NCBI RefSeq assembly: GCF_010468565.1
Contig: NZ_WUEG01000008.1
Coordinates: 62,001 to 126,000 of the forward strand
Direction: 5' to 3'
Length of the DNA: 64,000 bases
Source of the DNA: Allomuricauda sp. TY007
GTDB lineage: Bacteria; Bacteroidota; Bacteroidia; Flavobacteriales; Flavobacteriaceae
The notes beneath the pieces are model-generated. The model was not told the DNA's origin. It saw nothing but the letters and a program-made list of their open reading frames with translations, and made no database searches. This document shows positions 16,392 through 24,821 of the stretch, one piece after another; the first letter of the stretch is position 1; each line of letters opens with the position of its first letter. The position numbers were made by a program, and so were the translations under genes.

Positions 16392-18152
16392 CTATGGTTT
16401 CTCGAACACCAAGGTATCCAAAGAACCATCATCGCTTTCATCAGTTAGTTCAATTCGTGTGGAAGTAATAGAAACCACCTTCCAATCATTGGTCAACCCT
16501 ACAAAATCATCTCCTGTATCAAAATTGATATAGAACTTCAAACCTTCTTCCGAATCTCTTAGTACCCTCCAAAGACCATTGGCCACAGGGTCTGCATTGA
16601 TCAATACTTCCATCTGGTGCATCGTCGAGAAGTTAAACTCCATTCCCGTGTAAGCAGTTGTCAGTTGTATTTCTCCCTCTTGGTACAGGGCGATATTCCA
16701 AGGGCCGTCCATGGCAATGTTCCTAATTTCGGTAACATCGCCATCATCCGCACTATCATCGCATACTCGCAGAAGTACCATTTCATTGTCTGAGTCATCA
16801 ATATTAAACTTAAATCGGCTATCTGTAAGCTCACTGATGGGCCACTCATAACTCACCTCTGGCTCGCCTTCCATAGTAATCATAAGAGATAATTTCAATT
16901 GACTGTTGAGTCCGATGTCCCAACTGCCTTGTGAAACATTTACACCATTGCCAAGGATAACCGTTCCTCCTGTCTTAAACTGGAATTCATATCCAAGAAG
17001 CCTTTTGATCTCACCCCCTTGGTTTATTACCTTTTTTACAATCCATTCACATTCTTGCAGCATTGAAATCAAGGTTTCCCTATCTACTTCGGACGGTTCT
17101 GCATCACAACGTTCTTTAAGTATTATTTTGTTGCCATTGTCCTTATAGAGCTTTATAAGATTATCGTCCAATTCATATACGTACCAACCCAAAGTAAAGT
17201 CGGCAACAGCTTCAAAATCAACATTCAAGAGCACACCGTTTTCCGCCACGCTGGTAGTCCATGTTCCAGTTATACTGGTAGTTGCACTGGCGAGTACTAC
17301 TGTTCCATCTTGGGAAAAGGTCATCAACTGTTCAAAATATTGCTCTGTATTATCGACCTCATCGCGGATTACTTGTCTAACTTCCAGAGGACAGGCCAGC
17401 AAAAGGTCATTAAGTTCCTCTAAAGTGAAATCATCATCGTTATAATCATTATCATCGTCCTCATCACATTCATTTTTGGATGTTTCCAGTGCTGCGGCAA
17501 GTTCCGCATTGCTCCTGACCGTAATTTGGGTGCCATCATGTTTTTTTAGAGTAACGGGGAACTGTATGCTAATCAGTTCATTGTCGCCAAGTTCATCAAA
17601 AAACCTCCTCATACCTAGGTCGTTCTTTATCTCTACCTGATCGGATTGTTGGTTATCCACACCAAAAGTGAACAAGGTAATTGGGTAAACAAAGTCGATA
17701 CACTCTATATCGTCATCGTCGCCCCCTTCAATACACTCACGGGCCATTTTTTCAAGCTCACCATAGTTTTTAATGCTTATCTCGGTAAAATCGGAAAGGG
17801 TAACTGTAATGGGAAAAGCAATGTCCAAAACGTCGTTGTCGTCGTCCAATTCATCAAAAATTTCTTCAACGATTTCCAAATCACTTTTAGAATCGATTGT
17901 CACATCAACCCCATTTACATTCACTGTATAAGGAAATTGTATGGCAAAACAACTGGCACCATCGACAATATTGTCAAAAGAACCATCATATGAAGACGTA
18001 TTTTTAATCAATATAGCCGTTGTAGAATTGGCTGCAATGGCCTGTCCTTCGCCGCCTTGGTCAATCTCTTCGTATTCTTCCTGACAAGAGGACAAACTTA
18101 AAACAAGTACAACCAGTACTGTGCGCAACAAGTTGTCAATCAACTTTTTCAT
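16392..18152 (-). CDS. Multi-repeat acidic lipoprotein of unknown function
   Basis: 586 residues. Signal and lipobox LVLSLSSC (Cys23). Residues about 60-240 hold four repeats of about 43 residues, each opening with a motif of type hydrophobic-x-FP/YP-x-T (IQFPYTV, IAFPITV, FVYPITL, IQFPVTL) and split by Asp-rich linkers (DDDND, GGDDDD, DEDDDNDYNDDD). Residues about 250-586 look like three lipocalin-type units of 105-120 residues, each with a G-x-W strand (TGTWTTSV, QGSWDIGL, NGLWRVLR) and a closing I-x-L strand. No named family recognised. It diverges from an ECF sigma factor gene, so it is probably part of that signalling locus, as a surface ligand-binding or effector protein (inference). 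Confidence 0.8.
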   Translation of the reverse strand: MKKLIDNLLRTVLVVLVLSLSSCQEEYEEIDQGGEGQAIAANSTTAILIKNTSSYDGSFDNIVDGASCFAIQFPYTVNVNGVDVTIDSKSDLEIVEEIFDELDDDNDVLDIAFPITVTLSDFTEISIKNYGELEKMARECIEGGDDDDIECIDFVYPITLFTFGVDNQQSDQVEIKNDLGMRRFFDELGDNELISIQFPVTLKKHDGTQITVRSNAELAAALETSKNECDEDDDNDYNDDDFTLEELNDLLLACPLEVRQVIRDEVDNTEQYFEQLMTFSQDGTVVLASATTSITGTWTTSVAENGVLLNVDFEAVADFTLGWYVYELDDNLIKLYKDNGNKIILKERCDAEPSEVDRETLISMLQECEWIVKKVINQGGEIKRLLGYEFQFKTGGTVILGNGVNVSQGSWDIGLNSQLKLSLMITMEGEPEVSYEWPISELTDSRFKFNIDDSDNEMVLLRVCDDSADDGDVTEIRNIAMDGPWNIALYQEGEIQLTTAYTGMEFNFSTMHQMEVLINADPVANGLWRVLRDSEEGLKFYINFDTGDDFVGLTNDWKVVSITSTRIELTDESDDGSLDTLVFEKP

Positions 18153-18230
18153 AACTTTTGAATTTTGGGGTTATAATTCAATCTTAAAACAACCCTTCTT
18201 AAAAAAACCCTACTTTTTCTTAAAAATTTT

Positions 18231-18242
18231 CAAATATATTTG
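18231..18242. promoter_or_regulatory. Palindromic -7 motif read in both directions
   Basis: The perfect 12-bp palindrome CAAATATATTTG contains TATATTTG on each strand, matching the Bacteroidota -7 consensus TAnnTTTG. Plus-strand use would start the sigma factor mRNA about 17 bases before its ATG; minus-strand use would give the lipoprotein a leader of roughly 70 bases. No convincing -33 TTTG at the normal spacing was seen, so recognition may need an alternative sigma factor. Confidence 0.5.
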
Positions 18243-18265
18243 AACCGAAAAACAAACCCCCATCC

Positions 18266-18766
18266 ATGAGCAACGTATGCGAAGATCATGTTTTCAGCAA
18301 AGTTTTTAAGACCCACTCCAAAACGGTCTTCAATTATATCTTTTACAAATTTGGGAATGAGGAAAAGGCTCACGACGCCGTTCAGGAAGCATTTGTAAAA
18401 TTATGGCAAAACTGTGCAAAGGTAAGTCCGGAAAAAGCAAAATCCTACGTTTACACCATTGCCAATAATCTATATTTAAATGTAATCAAGGCAGAAAAGG
18501 TTAGATTAAAACATGCTGACAGCCTTGTTAAGGACAGAACAAATGAGTCTCCAGAATTTTTGATGGAGGAAAAAGAATACAAGGAAAAATTGGACAATGC
18601 CCTTAATGCTTTGCCCGAAAACCAAAGAACTACTTTTTTGCTCAACCGGATTGATGGAAAAAAATATGCGGAAATTGCAGAAATGGAAGGAGTGAGCATA
18701 AAAGCCATTGAAAAAAGGATGCATTTGGCACTCAAGAGCTTACGGGAACATATTGATGGTATTTAA
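18266..18766 (+). CDS. ECF-type RNA polymerase sigma factor
   Basis: 166 residues. Region 2 (FNYIFYKFGNEEKAHDAVQEAFVKLWQN) and region 4 (LPENQRTTFLLNRIDGKKYAEIAE..GVSIKAIEKRMHLALKSLREH) are both present with the short linker typical of ECF factors. It is followed by a FecR anti-sigma gene and an STN-domain TonB receptor, the standard order of a cell-surface-signalling cascade. Confidence 0.95.
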   Translation: MSNVCEDHVFSKVFKTHSKTVFNYIFYKFGNEEKAHDAVQEAFVKLWQNCAKVSPEKAKSYVYTIANNLYLNVIKAEKVRLKHADSLVKDRTNESPEFLMEEKEYKEKLDNALNALPENQRTTFLLNRIDGKKYAEIAEMEGVSIKAIEKRMHLALKSLREHIDGI

Positions 18767-18831
18767 AGTAGATAAAGATAGACGACAGAAAAGAGACAGA
18801 AGCCATTGAACTTGATGTTGGAAGCGCGAAG

Positions 18832-18918
18832 TCAGTTGGCAGTTGGCAGTAGCCCCAGCTTTTGTCGTTTGGCCCTGATCCACGGATCTATGCTCTTGAA
18901 CTTGAACTTGAACTTGAA
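18832..18918. repeat. Tandem heptamers and hexamers before the fecR gene
   Basis: Two tandem AGTTGGC heptamers (plus a partial third) near 18834-18850, then four perfect CTTGAA hexamers at 18895-18918. The rest of the 204-bp gap between sigma factor and anti-sigma factor shows no gene. Confidence 0.8.
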
Positions 18919-18970
18919 AGGTAGGGTATTTTAAAAGGTAGTTGTTATTATAACGTAAAGCATAAAACCC

Positions 18971-19885
18971 ATGCAAGAAAATTATTTGGCAAAATGGCTC
19001 AGTGGAGAGCTTTCAGAAGAGGAACTTAGGGAGTTCGAAAATTCCCGAGAGTTTGCCTCGTATCAAAAGCTCAAGGATGCTTCAAGCAAATTAAAGGCCC
19101 CCGATTTTGACACGGAAAAAGCCTTGCAGCGCTTGAAAAAAGAGCATATTGACAATGCACCAAAGGTGATTTCCCTGAACCCTTTCAAGAAATTCCTGAG
19201 AGTTGCTGCCGTTATTGCCATACTCCTTGCCGGTTCTTATTTTTACGTGAACACCCTAAACGAAAAAGTTACCACGGAATACGCAGAGCGTTCCGAGGTT
19301 ATACTGCCCGATAATTCCGAAATCTTTTTGAACGCAGATTCACAGGTGTCCTTCAATAAAAAGAATTGGGACAATAAAAGAAATGTTGATTTAAAAGGAG
19401 AAGCTTTCTTTAAGGTCGCAAAAGGAAAAAAATTCACGGTTTCCACCAAACACGGAACGGTTGCCGTTTTGGGCACACAATTTAATGTGGAAAATAGAAA
19501 AGGTTTCTTTGAGGTGACTTGCTACGAAGGTTTGGTAAGCGTCACCTACAATAACAAAGAGACCAAATTGCCTGCTGGAACTTCTTTCTTGATAATCAAT
19601 GGCAAAATTGTTGACGTTGGGAGACCCAATGGCACGCTACCATCTTGGATGAACAATGAAAGTAGCTTTGAGAGCATACCCCTAAAATATGTTTTTGCCG
19701 AGCTTGAAAGACAGTTCAATATAAAGGTGTCCTCAAAAAATATTGATGAAAATCTCTTATTTACAGGTTCTTTCAACAACACAGACCTAAATATGGCGTT
19801 AAAAAGTATAAGTACCCCCTCCAAAACACGTTACAAAATAGAAGGAGACAACGTACTTTTTTATGCTGGGAACACACAACAATAA
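18971..19885 (+). CDS. FecR-family anti-sigma factor
   Basis: 304 residues. The cytoplasmic N terminus (about 75 residues) would hold the sigma factor. One membrane segment follows (FLRVAAVIAILLAGSYFYV), then the periplasmic FecR domain (RSEVILPDNSEIFLNADS to TVAVLGTQFNV) and a C-terminal DUF4974 domain (SIPLKYVFAELERQFNIKVS) that contacts the receptor's STN domain. The last 23 bases overlap the receptor gene, so translation is coupled. Confidence 0.95.
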   Translation: MQENYLAKWLSGELSEEELREFENSREFASYQKLKDASSKLKAPDFDTEKALQRLKKEHIDNAPKVISLNPFKKFLRVAAVIAILLAGSYFYVNTLNEKVTTEYAERSEVILPDNSEIFLNADSQVSFNKKNWDNKRNVDLKGEAFFKVAKGKKFTVSTKHGTVAVLGTQFNVENRKGFFEVTCYEGLVSVTYNNKETKLPAGTSFLIINGKIVDVGRPNGTLPSWMNNESSFESIPLKYVFAELERQFNIKVSSKNIDENLLFTGSFNNTDLNMALKSISTPSKTRYKIEGDNVLFYAGNTQQ

Positions 19886-22430
19886 GCATTTAGGCCTCGT
19901 CCTTGTTTTTTTGCTTTTCATACTCTGCGCCGCCAATGCGCAGGAAAGGCAACAATCCCCCATTGGCCTTATTTCCTATATAAAAACGTTGGAAAACCGT
20001 TTTAACATCAAGTTTTCCTATCTCAATGAAGATTTGGAAGGACTCACCATTTCCATTCCCGAAAACCTTAACTCACTGGAAGGAATTCTACAATACATTG
20101 AAGATAAATTTCGTGTAGAAACAAAAAAACTCAATGAACGGTACTACACCCTTACCAAAGAAAACCGCGTAAACCTTTGTGGCGTAGTACTGGATAATTT
20201 TGAAGAAAACACGGTAATAGGTGCAACCGTAGAGGTATTGGGAACCAATATTGCCAAAATTACCGACAACAATGGCCGCTTTACCATGGAAAACATCCCC
20301 CGTGATGCCTCACTCAAAATTCGCTACTTGGGCTACATTACCAAATATGTAAAGGTCGAAACCCTATTGCAACAAGGTGGATGCCCTAAAATACTATTGG
20401 CACAGCATTACGAACAATTGAATGAAGTATTTGTGTACAAATACCTTACCTCAGGAATCATAAAGGAAAAAGATGCCAGTATTACTCTGAAAACTGACGA
20501 ATTTGGCATCCTTCCAGGATTGATAGAACCGGACATCCTGCAAACCGTACAAGCCCTACCTGGTATTAAGAGTATAGATGAAACGGTATCGGACATTAAT
20601 GTACGGGGAGGGACCAACGACCAAAACCTAGTGCTTTGGAACGGCATCAAAATGTATCAATCCGGGCACTTTTTTGGTTTGATATCCGCTTTTAATCCCT
20701 ACCAAACAGATAAGGTGACCATATACAAAAATGGAACCCCGGCAAATTTTGGCGACGGGGTGAGCAGCGTTATCCAAATGGAAACCGGAAATACCATTAC
20801 CAATATTTGGAAAGGGGGAGGTGGATTTAATCTGATAAGTGGAGACGTTTATGGAGAAATTCCAATAACCGACAAGCTCTGCATTCAATTTTCGGCCAGG
20901 CGTTCGGCAACCGATTTTTTGAGTACTCCCACTTACAAACAGTTTTTCAACAGGGCCTTTCAAGATAGTGAGATAACGGTTGAAAACAACAGTTCGGCCG
21001 ATAATGAATTCATCAGGGACGAAGACTTTTTCTTTTACGACTTTTCCGGAAAAATCCTTTACGACCTCAACAACGACCACAAAATCCGACTAAGTGCCAT
21101 TCACATCAAAAACAATTTAAAGTACGAGGAAACCAATGTTTCCGCCAATGAAACCAACATAAGCCTATTAAAACAGGACAACTTATCGGTGGGTGGGCAG
21201 TTGCAGTCCGATTGGTCAGATAGATTTTCATCACACATCAACATGTATTACTCGAGATACAACCTGGATGCCCAAAACGTTTTTGCCAATGAAGTGCAGC
21301 AATTGTTCCAAAACAATCAAGTAACGGAAAACGCCCTAAAACTTAACACAAAATATATCCTTACCGATGAATTCAGTTGGAACAACGGCTACCAATATAT
21401 AGAAACAGGTATTATCAATGCCACTAAAATCAACCAGCCTGACTTTAACAGTAAAGTAAAAGGCGTTATAAGGACCCATGCCCCCTTTTCTCAAATCAAT
21501 TATAATTCACCAGAAAACAAGTTCATTGGAAAAATCGGTGCCCGCTTTAACTTTATTGAGAACCTGGACACGTTCAAAAAGTTTTTGATCGAACCAAGGA
21601 TCAACCTGAATTTTAAGTTGGCCAATTATGTAAGAGCCGAAATTTTGGGTGAGTTTAAAAGCCAGACCACCAACCAGATCATAGATTTGGAACAAAACTT
21701 TTTAGGTATTGAAAAGCGACGGTGGATTCTGTCCAACGATAGCACACTTCCTGTTACCAAAAGCAAACAAGGTTCCGTTGGCATCAATTACGAAAAAAAC
21801 AATTTTTACGTTGGGGTCGAAGGTTTTTACAAAAATGTGGACGGAATAAGTACCAGCACACAAGGATTCCAAAACCCACATCAGTTTTCGGGTGAAATTG
21901 GGAGTTACGATGTTAAAGGAGCTGAGCTGCTCATCAACAAAAAAGGAGACAATTACAGTACATGGTTGAGCTATGCTTACAATAAAAATGATTATACTTT
22001 TGATTCGATAGTACCGCAGTCCTTTCCCAATAATTTGGACATAAGGCACACGCTTACCTTTGCAAGTACCTATACTTATAAAGACTTGAAGTTAAGTATT
22101 GGACTAAACTATAGAACAGGAAAACCTTTTACGGAGCCTATGGAAGGTGATGAAGGTTTGAACCAAGATTTTTTTCCACCCAGAATCAATTATCAATCTC
22201 CGAACAGTAGCCGATTGCCGGAATATTTTAGGGCGGACGCCTCCGCCATCTATAATTTTCAGTTAAGTAGAAGCATTGGTGCCAATGCGGGACTTTCCAT
22301 TCTAAATTTTACGAATAGAAAAAATACGCTCAACAGATATTACCGTGTAAACGCGGATGATGAGATTGAAACCGTAGAAAACGTTTCGCTGGGCATTACG
22401 CCCAATGTAAGTTTTAGGGTGAGTTTTTAA
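19863..22430 (+). CDS. TonB-dependent outer-membrane receptor with STN signalling domain
   Basis: 855 residues. Signal peptide ending NAQ near residue 26. The N-terminal STN domain (about residues 35-100: ENRFNIKFSYLNEDLEGLTI) passes a signal to FecR. A carboxypeptidase-regulatory-like domain follows (GVVLDNFEENTVIGATVEV, about 105-190), then the plug (LPGIKSIDETVSDINVRGG, LVLWNGIKM) and a beta-barrel ending in Phe (NVSFRVSF). No SusD partner is present, so this is a FecA-like transducer rather than a SusC. Its ligand is unknown; no siderophore genes are nearby. Confidence 0.93.
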   Translation: MLGTHNNKHLGLVLVFLLFILCAANAQERQQSPIGLISYIKTLENRFNIKFSYLNEDLEGLTISIPENLNSLEGILQYIEDKFRVETKKLNERYYTLTKENRVNLCGVVLDNFEENTVIGATVEVLGTNIAKITDNNGRFTMENIPRDASLKIRYLGYITKYVKVETLLQQGGCPKILLAQHYEQLNEVFVYKYLTSGIIKEKDASITLKTDEFGILPGLIEPDILQTVQALPGIKSIDETVSDINVRGGTNDQNLVLWNGIKMYQSGHFFGLISAFNPYQTDKVTIYKNGTPANFGDGVSSVIQMETGNTITNIWKGGGGFNLISGDVYGEIPITDKLCIQFSARRSATDFLSTPTYKQFFNRAFQDSEITVENNSSADNEFIRDEDFFFYDFSGKILYDLNNDHKIRLSAIHIKNNLKYEETNVSANETNISLLKQDNLSVGGQLQSDWSDRFSSHINMYYSRYNLDAQNVFANEVQQLFQNNQVTENALKLNTKYILTDEFSWNNGYQYIETGIINATKINQPDFNSKVKGVIRTHAPFSQINYNSPENKFIGKIGARFNFIENLDTFKKFLIEPRINLNFKLANYVRAEILGEFKSQTTNQIIDLEQNFLGIEKRRWILSNDSTLPVTKSKQGSVGINYEKNNFYVGVEGFYKNVDGISTSTQGFQNPHQFSGEIGSYDVKGAELLINKKGDNYSTWLSYAYNKNDYTFDSIVPQSFPNNLDIRHTLTFASTYTYKDLKLSIGLNYRTGKPFTEPMEGDEGLNQDFFPPRINYQSPNSSRLPEYFRADASAIYNFQLSRSIGANAGLSILNFTNRKNTLNRYYRVNADDEIETVENVSLGITPNVSFRVSF

Positions 22431-22446
22431 ATTTTGTAGATTTATC

Positions 22447-22525
22447 TCATCAATCTCCCCGATTCAGCAAGTCTGAATCACCCCTCTTTTGCAAAGAGGG
22501 GAGCTATTAAAAGAGAGATTGATGA
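22447..22525 (+). repeat. Left three-way-junction palindrome of the DUF559 unit
   Basis: An outer perfect 11-bp stem (TCATCAATCTC at 22447-22457 with GAGATTGATGA at 22515-22525) encloses two hairpins: GATTCAG/CTGAATC with a 5-base loop (22461-22479) and CCCCTCTTT/AAAGAGGGG with a 3-base loop (22481-22501), followed by AGC. The outer right arm contains the ATG of the DUF559 gene. The right element at 22877-22950 has the same plan in opposite orientation. Confidence 0.85.
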
Positions 22526-22881
22526 AAAAAAGAATCCATAATCGCAAAGAATTAGAACATTTCCGAAAAAAGTTGAGAAAGAACTTAACCCCTGCCGAAG
22601 CCTTTCTGTGGCGACATCTAAAAGCTAGAAAATTACAGGGAAGGCGTTTCAACCGTCAGCATAGCATCAAAAACTATATTGTAGATTTTTATTGTGCATC
22701 TGAAAAGCTGGTGATTGAATTGGATGGAGCTGTTCATAATACACCTCAAGCACAAGAATACGATGCAAAACGTACTAAGGTTTTGAATGAATTAGGTTTT
22801 ACCGTAGTCCGCTTTGAGAATAAAATGGTATTTGAAAATTTGGAATCCGTACTCTCGGAAATTTCAGAACATTTTAAATAA
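22522..22881 (+). CDS. DUF559 endonuclease-domain protein
   Basis: 119 residues of the DUF559 family, related to Vsr and other PD-(D/E)XK nucleases. A basic N terminus (MKKRIHNRKELEHFRKKLRK) leads into LTPAEAFLWRHLKARKLQG and FNRQHSIKNYIVDFYC. The putative catalytic core is VDFYC...LVIELDGAVH, with Asp and the E-x-D pair, and FTVVRFENKMVFENL closes the domain. I start at 22522 because homologues begin MKKKIHNR; an upstream in-frame ATG at 22489 lies inside a palindrome. Start and stop codons are inside the outer stems of two inverted cloverleaf-like palindromes, so gene and palindromes look like one unit of about 500 bases inserted between two convergent genes. Confidence 0.85.
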   Translation: MKKRIHNRKELEHFRKKLRKNLTPAEAFLWRHLKARKLQGRRFNRQHSIKNYIVDFYCASEKLVIELDGAVHNTPQAQEYDAKRTKVLNELGFTVVRFENKMVFENLESVLSEISEHFK

Positions 22882-22950
22882 TCCCACAGGCTTCTCCCTT
22901 TAAAAAGGGAGATGTGTTTTGACATTAAGTCAAAACACAGAGGGATTATT
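22877..22950 (-). repeat. Right three-way-junction palindrome of the DUF559 unit
   Basis: An outer perfect 9-bp stem (AATAATCCC at 22877-22885 with GGGATTATT at 22942-22950) encloses TCTCCCTTT/AAAGGGAGA (22893-22912) and TGTGTTTTGAC/GTCAAAACACA with a 5-base loop (22913-22939). Read on the minus strand the order is the same as in the left element: hairpin with 5-base loop, then CTTT/AAAG hairpin, then AGC. The outer arms overlap the DUF559 stop codon on one side and two bases of the argS stop codon on the other. Confidence 0.85.
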
Positions 22951-24727
22951 ACATCCGCTCAGGAACATTAATACCCAATAAGCGGAACGCCGACTGAATC
23001 ACCTCTCCCACTTTTTGGGACAACTGCACCCTAAAGTTTCTCTTCTGCTCATCGGTTTCGCCCAAAATGGATACTTGCTGATAAAAGGAATTAAATTCTT
23101 TTACCAAATCATAAGTATAATTGGCAATCAAGGCAGGGCTAAAGTTTTCCGCCGCCAACTGAACTGTTTCGGGAAACAATTGGATCTGTTTCAACAACTC
23201 CTTCTCCTTCTCGTGTAGGTCCATGGAGGTCTCGACTGCGCTCGACCCAACATCCTCTGCCTTGCGCAAAATAGATTGAATCCTAGCATAGGTATACTGA
23301 ATAAACGGCCCTGTGTTCCCTTGAAAATCTACCGATTCTTCAGGGTTGAACAAAATACGTTTCTTAGGATCCACTTTTAAGATGTAATATTTCAAGGCAC
23401 CCAAACCTATGGTTCGGTACAATTGTCTTTTTTCTGCTTCGGAATAGCCATCCAACTTGCCCAATTCTTCAGAAATGGATTCAGCGGTATCTTCCATATT
23501 TTTGATAAGGTCGTCCGCATCCACTACGGTACCTTCCCTACTCTTCATTTTGCCGCTGGGCAAATCCACCATTCCATAACTCAAATGGAACAACTGCTCC
23601 GCCCAAGAATAACCCAGTTTTTTTAAGATAAGGAACAAGACTTTAAAGTGATAATCCTGTTCATTGCCCACAGTATATACCATTCCCTTGATATCCGGAT
23701 GGTCTGTCACCCTTTGAATGGCCGTCCCGATATCTTGAGTCATATACACTGCCGTGCCGTCGGAACGCAGTACAATTTTTTCATCCAAGCCTTCATCGGT
23801 AAGGTCTATCCAAACACTACCATCTTCTTTTTTGAAGAAAACGCCTCGTTCCAGACCATCTTTTACCACATCACGGCCTAGTAAATAGGTGTCGCTCTCG
23901 TAATAAAGGGTATCAAAATCAACCCCCAAGTTTTTGTAGGTAATATCAAAACCATCGTACACCCAACCGTTCATTTTTTTCCAAAGTGCCACAACATCAT
24001 CATCTCCAGCCTCCCATTTACGAAGCATTTCTTGGGCCTCCAATAAAATTGGCGCCTCCTTTTCAGCCTTTTCTTTGGGTGTGCCCGATTCGACCAATTC
24101 GGCAATCTGTTCTTTGTAGGCTTTATCAAAGGCCACATAGTATTTCCCCACCAAATGATCTCCCTTTAAACCAGAAGATTCAGGAGTCTCTCCCTTGCCA
24201 AACTTTTGCCAGGCCAACATACTTTTACAAATATGGATGCCACGGTCGTTGATAATCTGGGTTTTGTAGACCTTTTTGCCCGAAGCCTTTAAGATTTCTG
24301 CTACTGAATATCCCAAAAGATTATTACGAATGTGCCCCAAGTGCAACGGCTTATTGGTATTGGGAGATGAATATTCCACCATCACGGCATCATCCGACTG
24401 GGATTTTACATAACCAAAATCTGTTTCATCAAAAATACCGTTGAAGAAATTAAGGTAGTAGCTATCAGCAATAACAATGTTCAAAAAGCCCTGTACCACG
24501 TTGCATTTTAACACTTCATCAACATTCTCAACCAAGTACTCCCCTATCTTAGTTCCAATCTGAACCGGGTTTCCTTTCACAAGGCGCAACATAGGGAATA
24601 CCACTACGGTAATATCGCCCTCAAAATCCTTTCGGGTAGGTTGAAATTCCACCGTGGGCAAGTCAACTTGGTACAGTTGTTTTACCGCCTCGATTACTTT
24701 TTGGGTCAAATCGTTCTGCAAACTCAT
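22949..24727 (-). CDS. argS: Arginyl-tRNA synthetase
   Basis: 592 residues; charges tRNA-Arg. Class I signatures: the HIGH-type motif NTNKPLHLGHIRNNLLG near residue 130 and the KMSKS-like GKMKSREGTVVDADD near residue 395. An N-terminal Add-1 domain and a C-terminal anticodon-binding domain ending LGINVPERM are present. Around residues 490-502 the segment EDVGSSAVETSM is encoded by a REP-like palindrome core that also occurs in noncoding DNA; it lies in the linker before the anticodon-binding domain. The stop codon touches the DUF559-unit palindrome. Confidence 0.97.
   Translation of the reverse strand: MSLQNDLTQKVIEAVKQLYQVDLPTVEFQPTRKDFEGDITVVVFPMLRLVKGNPVQIGTKIGEYLVENVDEVLKCNVVQGFLNIVIADSYYLNFFNGIFDETDFGYVKSQSDDAVMVEYSSPNTNKPLHLGHIRNNLLGYSVAEILKASGKKVYKTQIINDRGIHICKSMLAWQKFGKGETPESSGLKGDHLVGKYYVAFDKAYKEQIAELVESGTPKEKAEKEAPILLEAQEMLRKWEAGDDDVVALWKKMNGWVYDGFDITYKNLGVDFDTLYYESDTYLLGRDVVKDGLERGVFFKKEDGSVWIDLTDEGLDEKIVLRSDGTAVYMTQDIGTAIQRVTDHPDIKGMVYTVGNEQDYHFKVLFLILKKLGYSWAEQLFHLSYGMVDLPSGKMKSREGTVVDADDLIKNMEDTAESISEELGKLDGYSEAEKRQLYRTIGLGALKYYILKVDPKKRILFNPEESVDFQGNTGPFIQYTYARIQSILRKAEDVGSSAVETSMDLHEKEKELLKQIQLFPETVQLAAENFSPALIANYTYDLVKEFNSFYQQVSILGETDEQKRNFRVQLSQKVGEVIQSAFRLLGINVPERM
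23231..23247. repeat. REP-like palindrome core inside argS
   Basis: The near-palindrome CTCGACTGCGCTCGACC lies in frame in argS. Its core TCGACTGCGCTC recurs in noncoding DNA at 26787-26798, and a variant (TCGACTTCGCTC) sits between rpsJ and rplC. Confidence 0.65.
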
Positions 24728-24821
24728 CTATAAAGGCTTTTCAGGGCGCAAAACTACGCAATTTTTGGGCTTTTCCCACACCCTTACCAAATGGTCCGCC
24801 GTAATTTGAGTATTTTTAGAT

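Noticed and set aside
19863..22430. Reading the receptor as a siderophore (FecA) receptor
   Set aside because: The STN domain supports signalling, but no iron-transport or siderophore gene is present, so the ligand is left open.
22489..22521. Upstream ATG for the DUF559 gene
   Set aside because: It lies within the CCCCTCTTT hairpin, and the added residues do not resemble family N termini.
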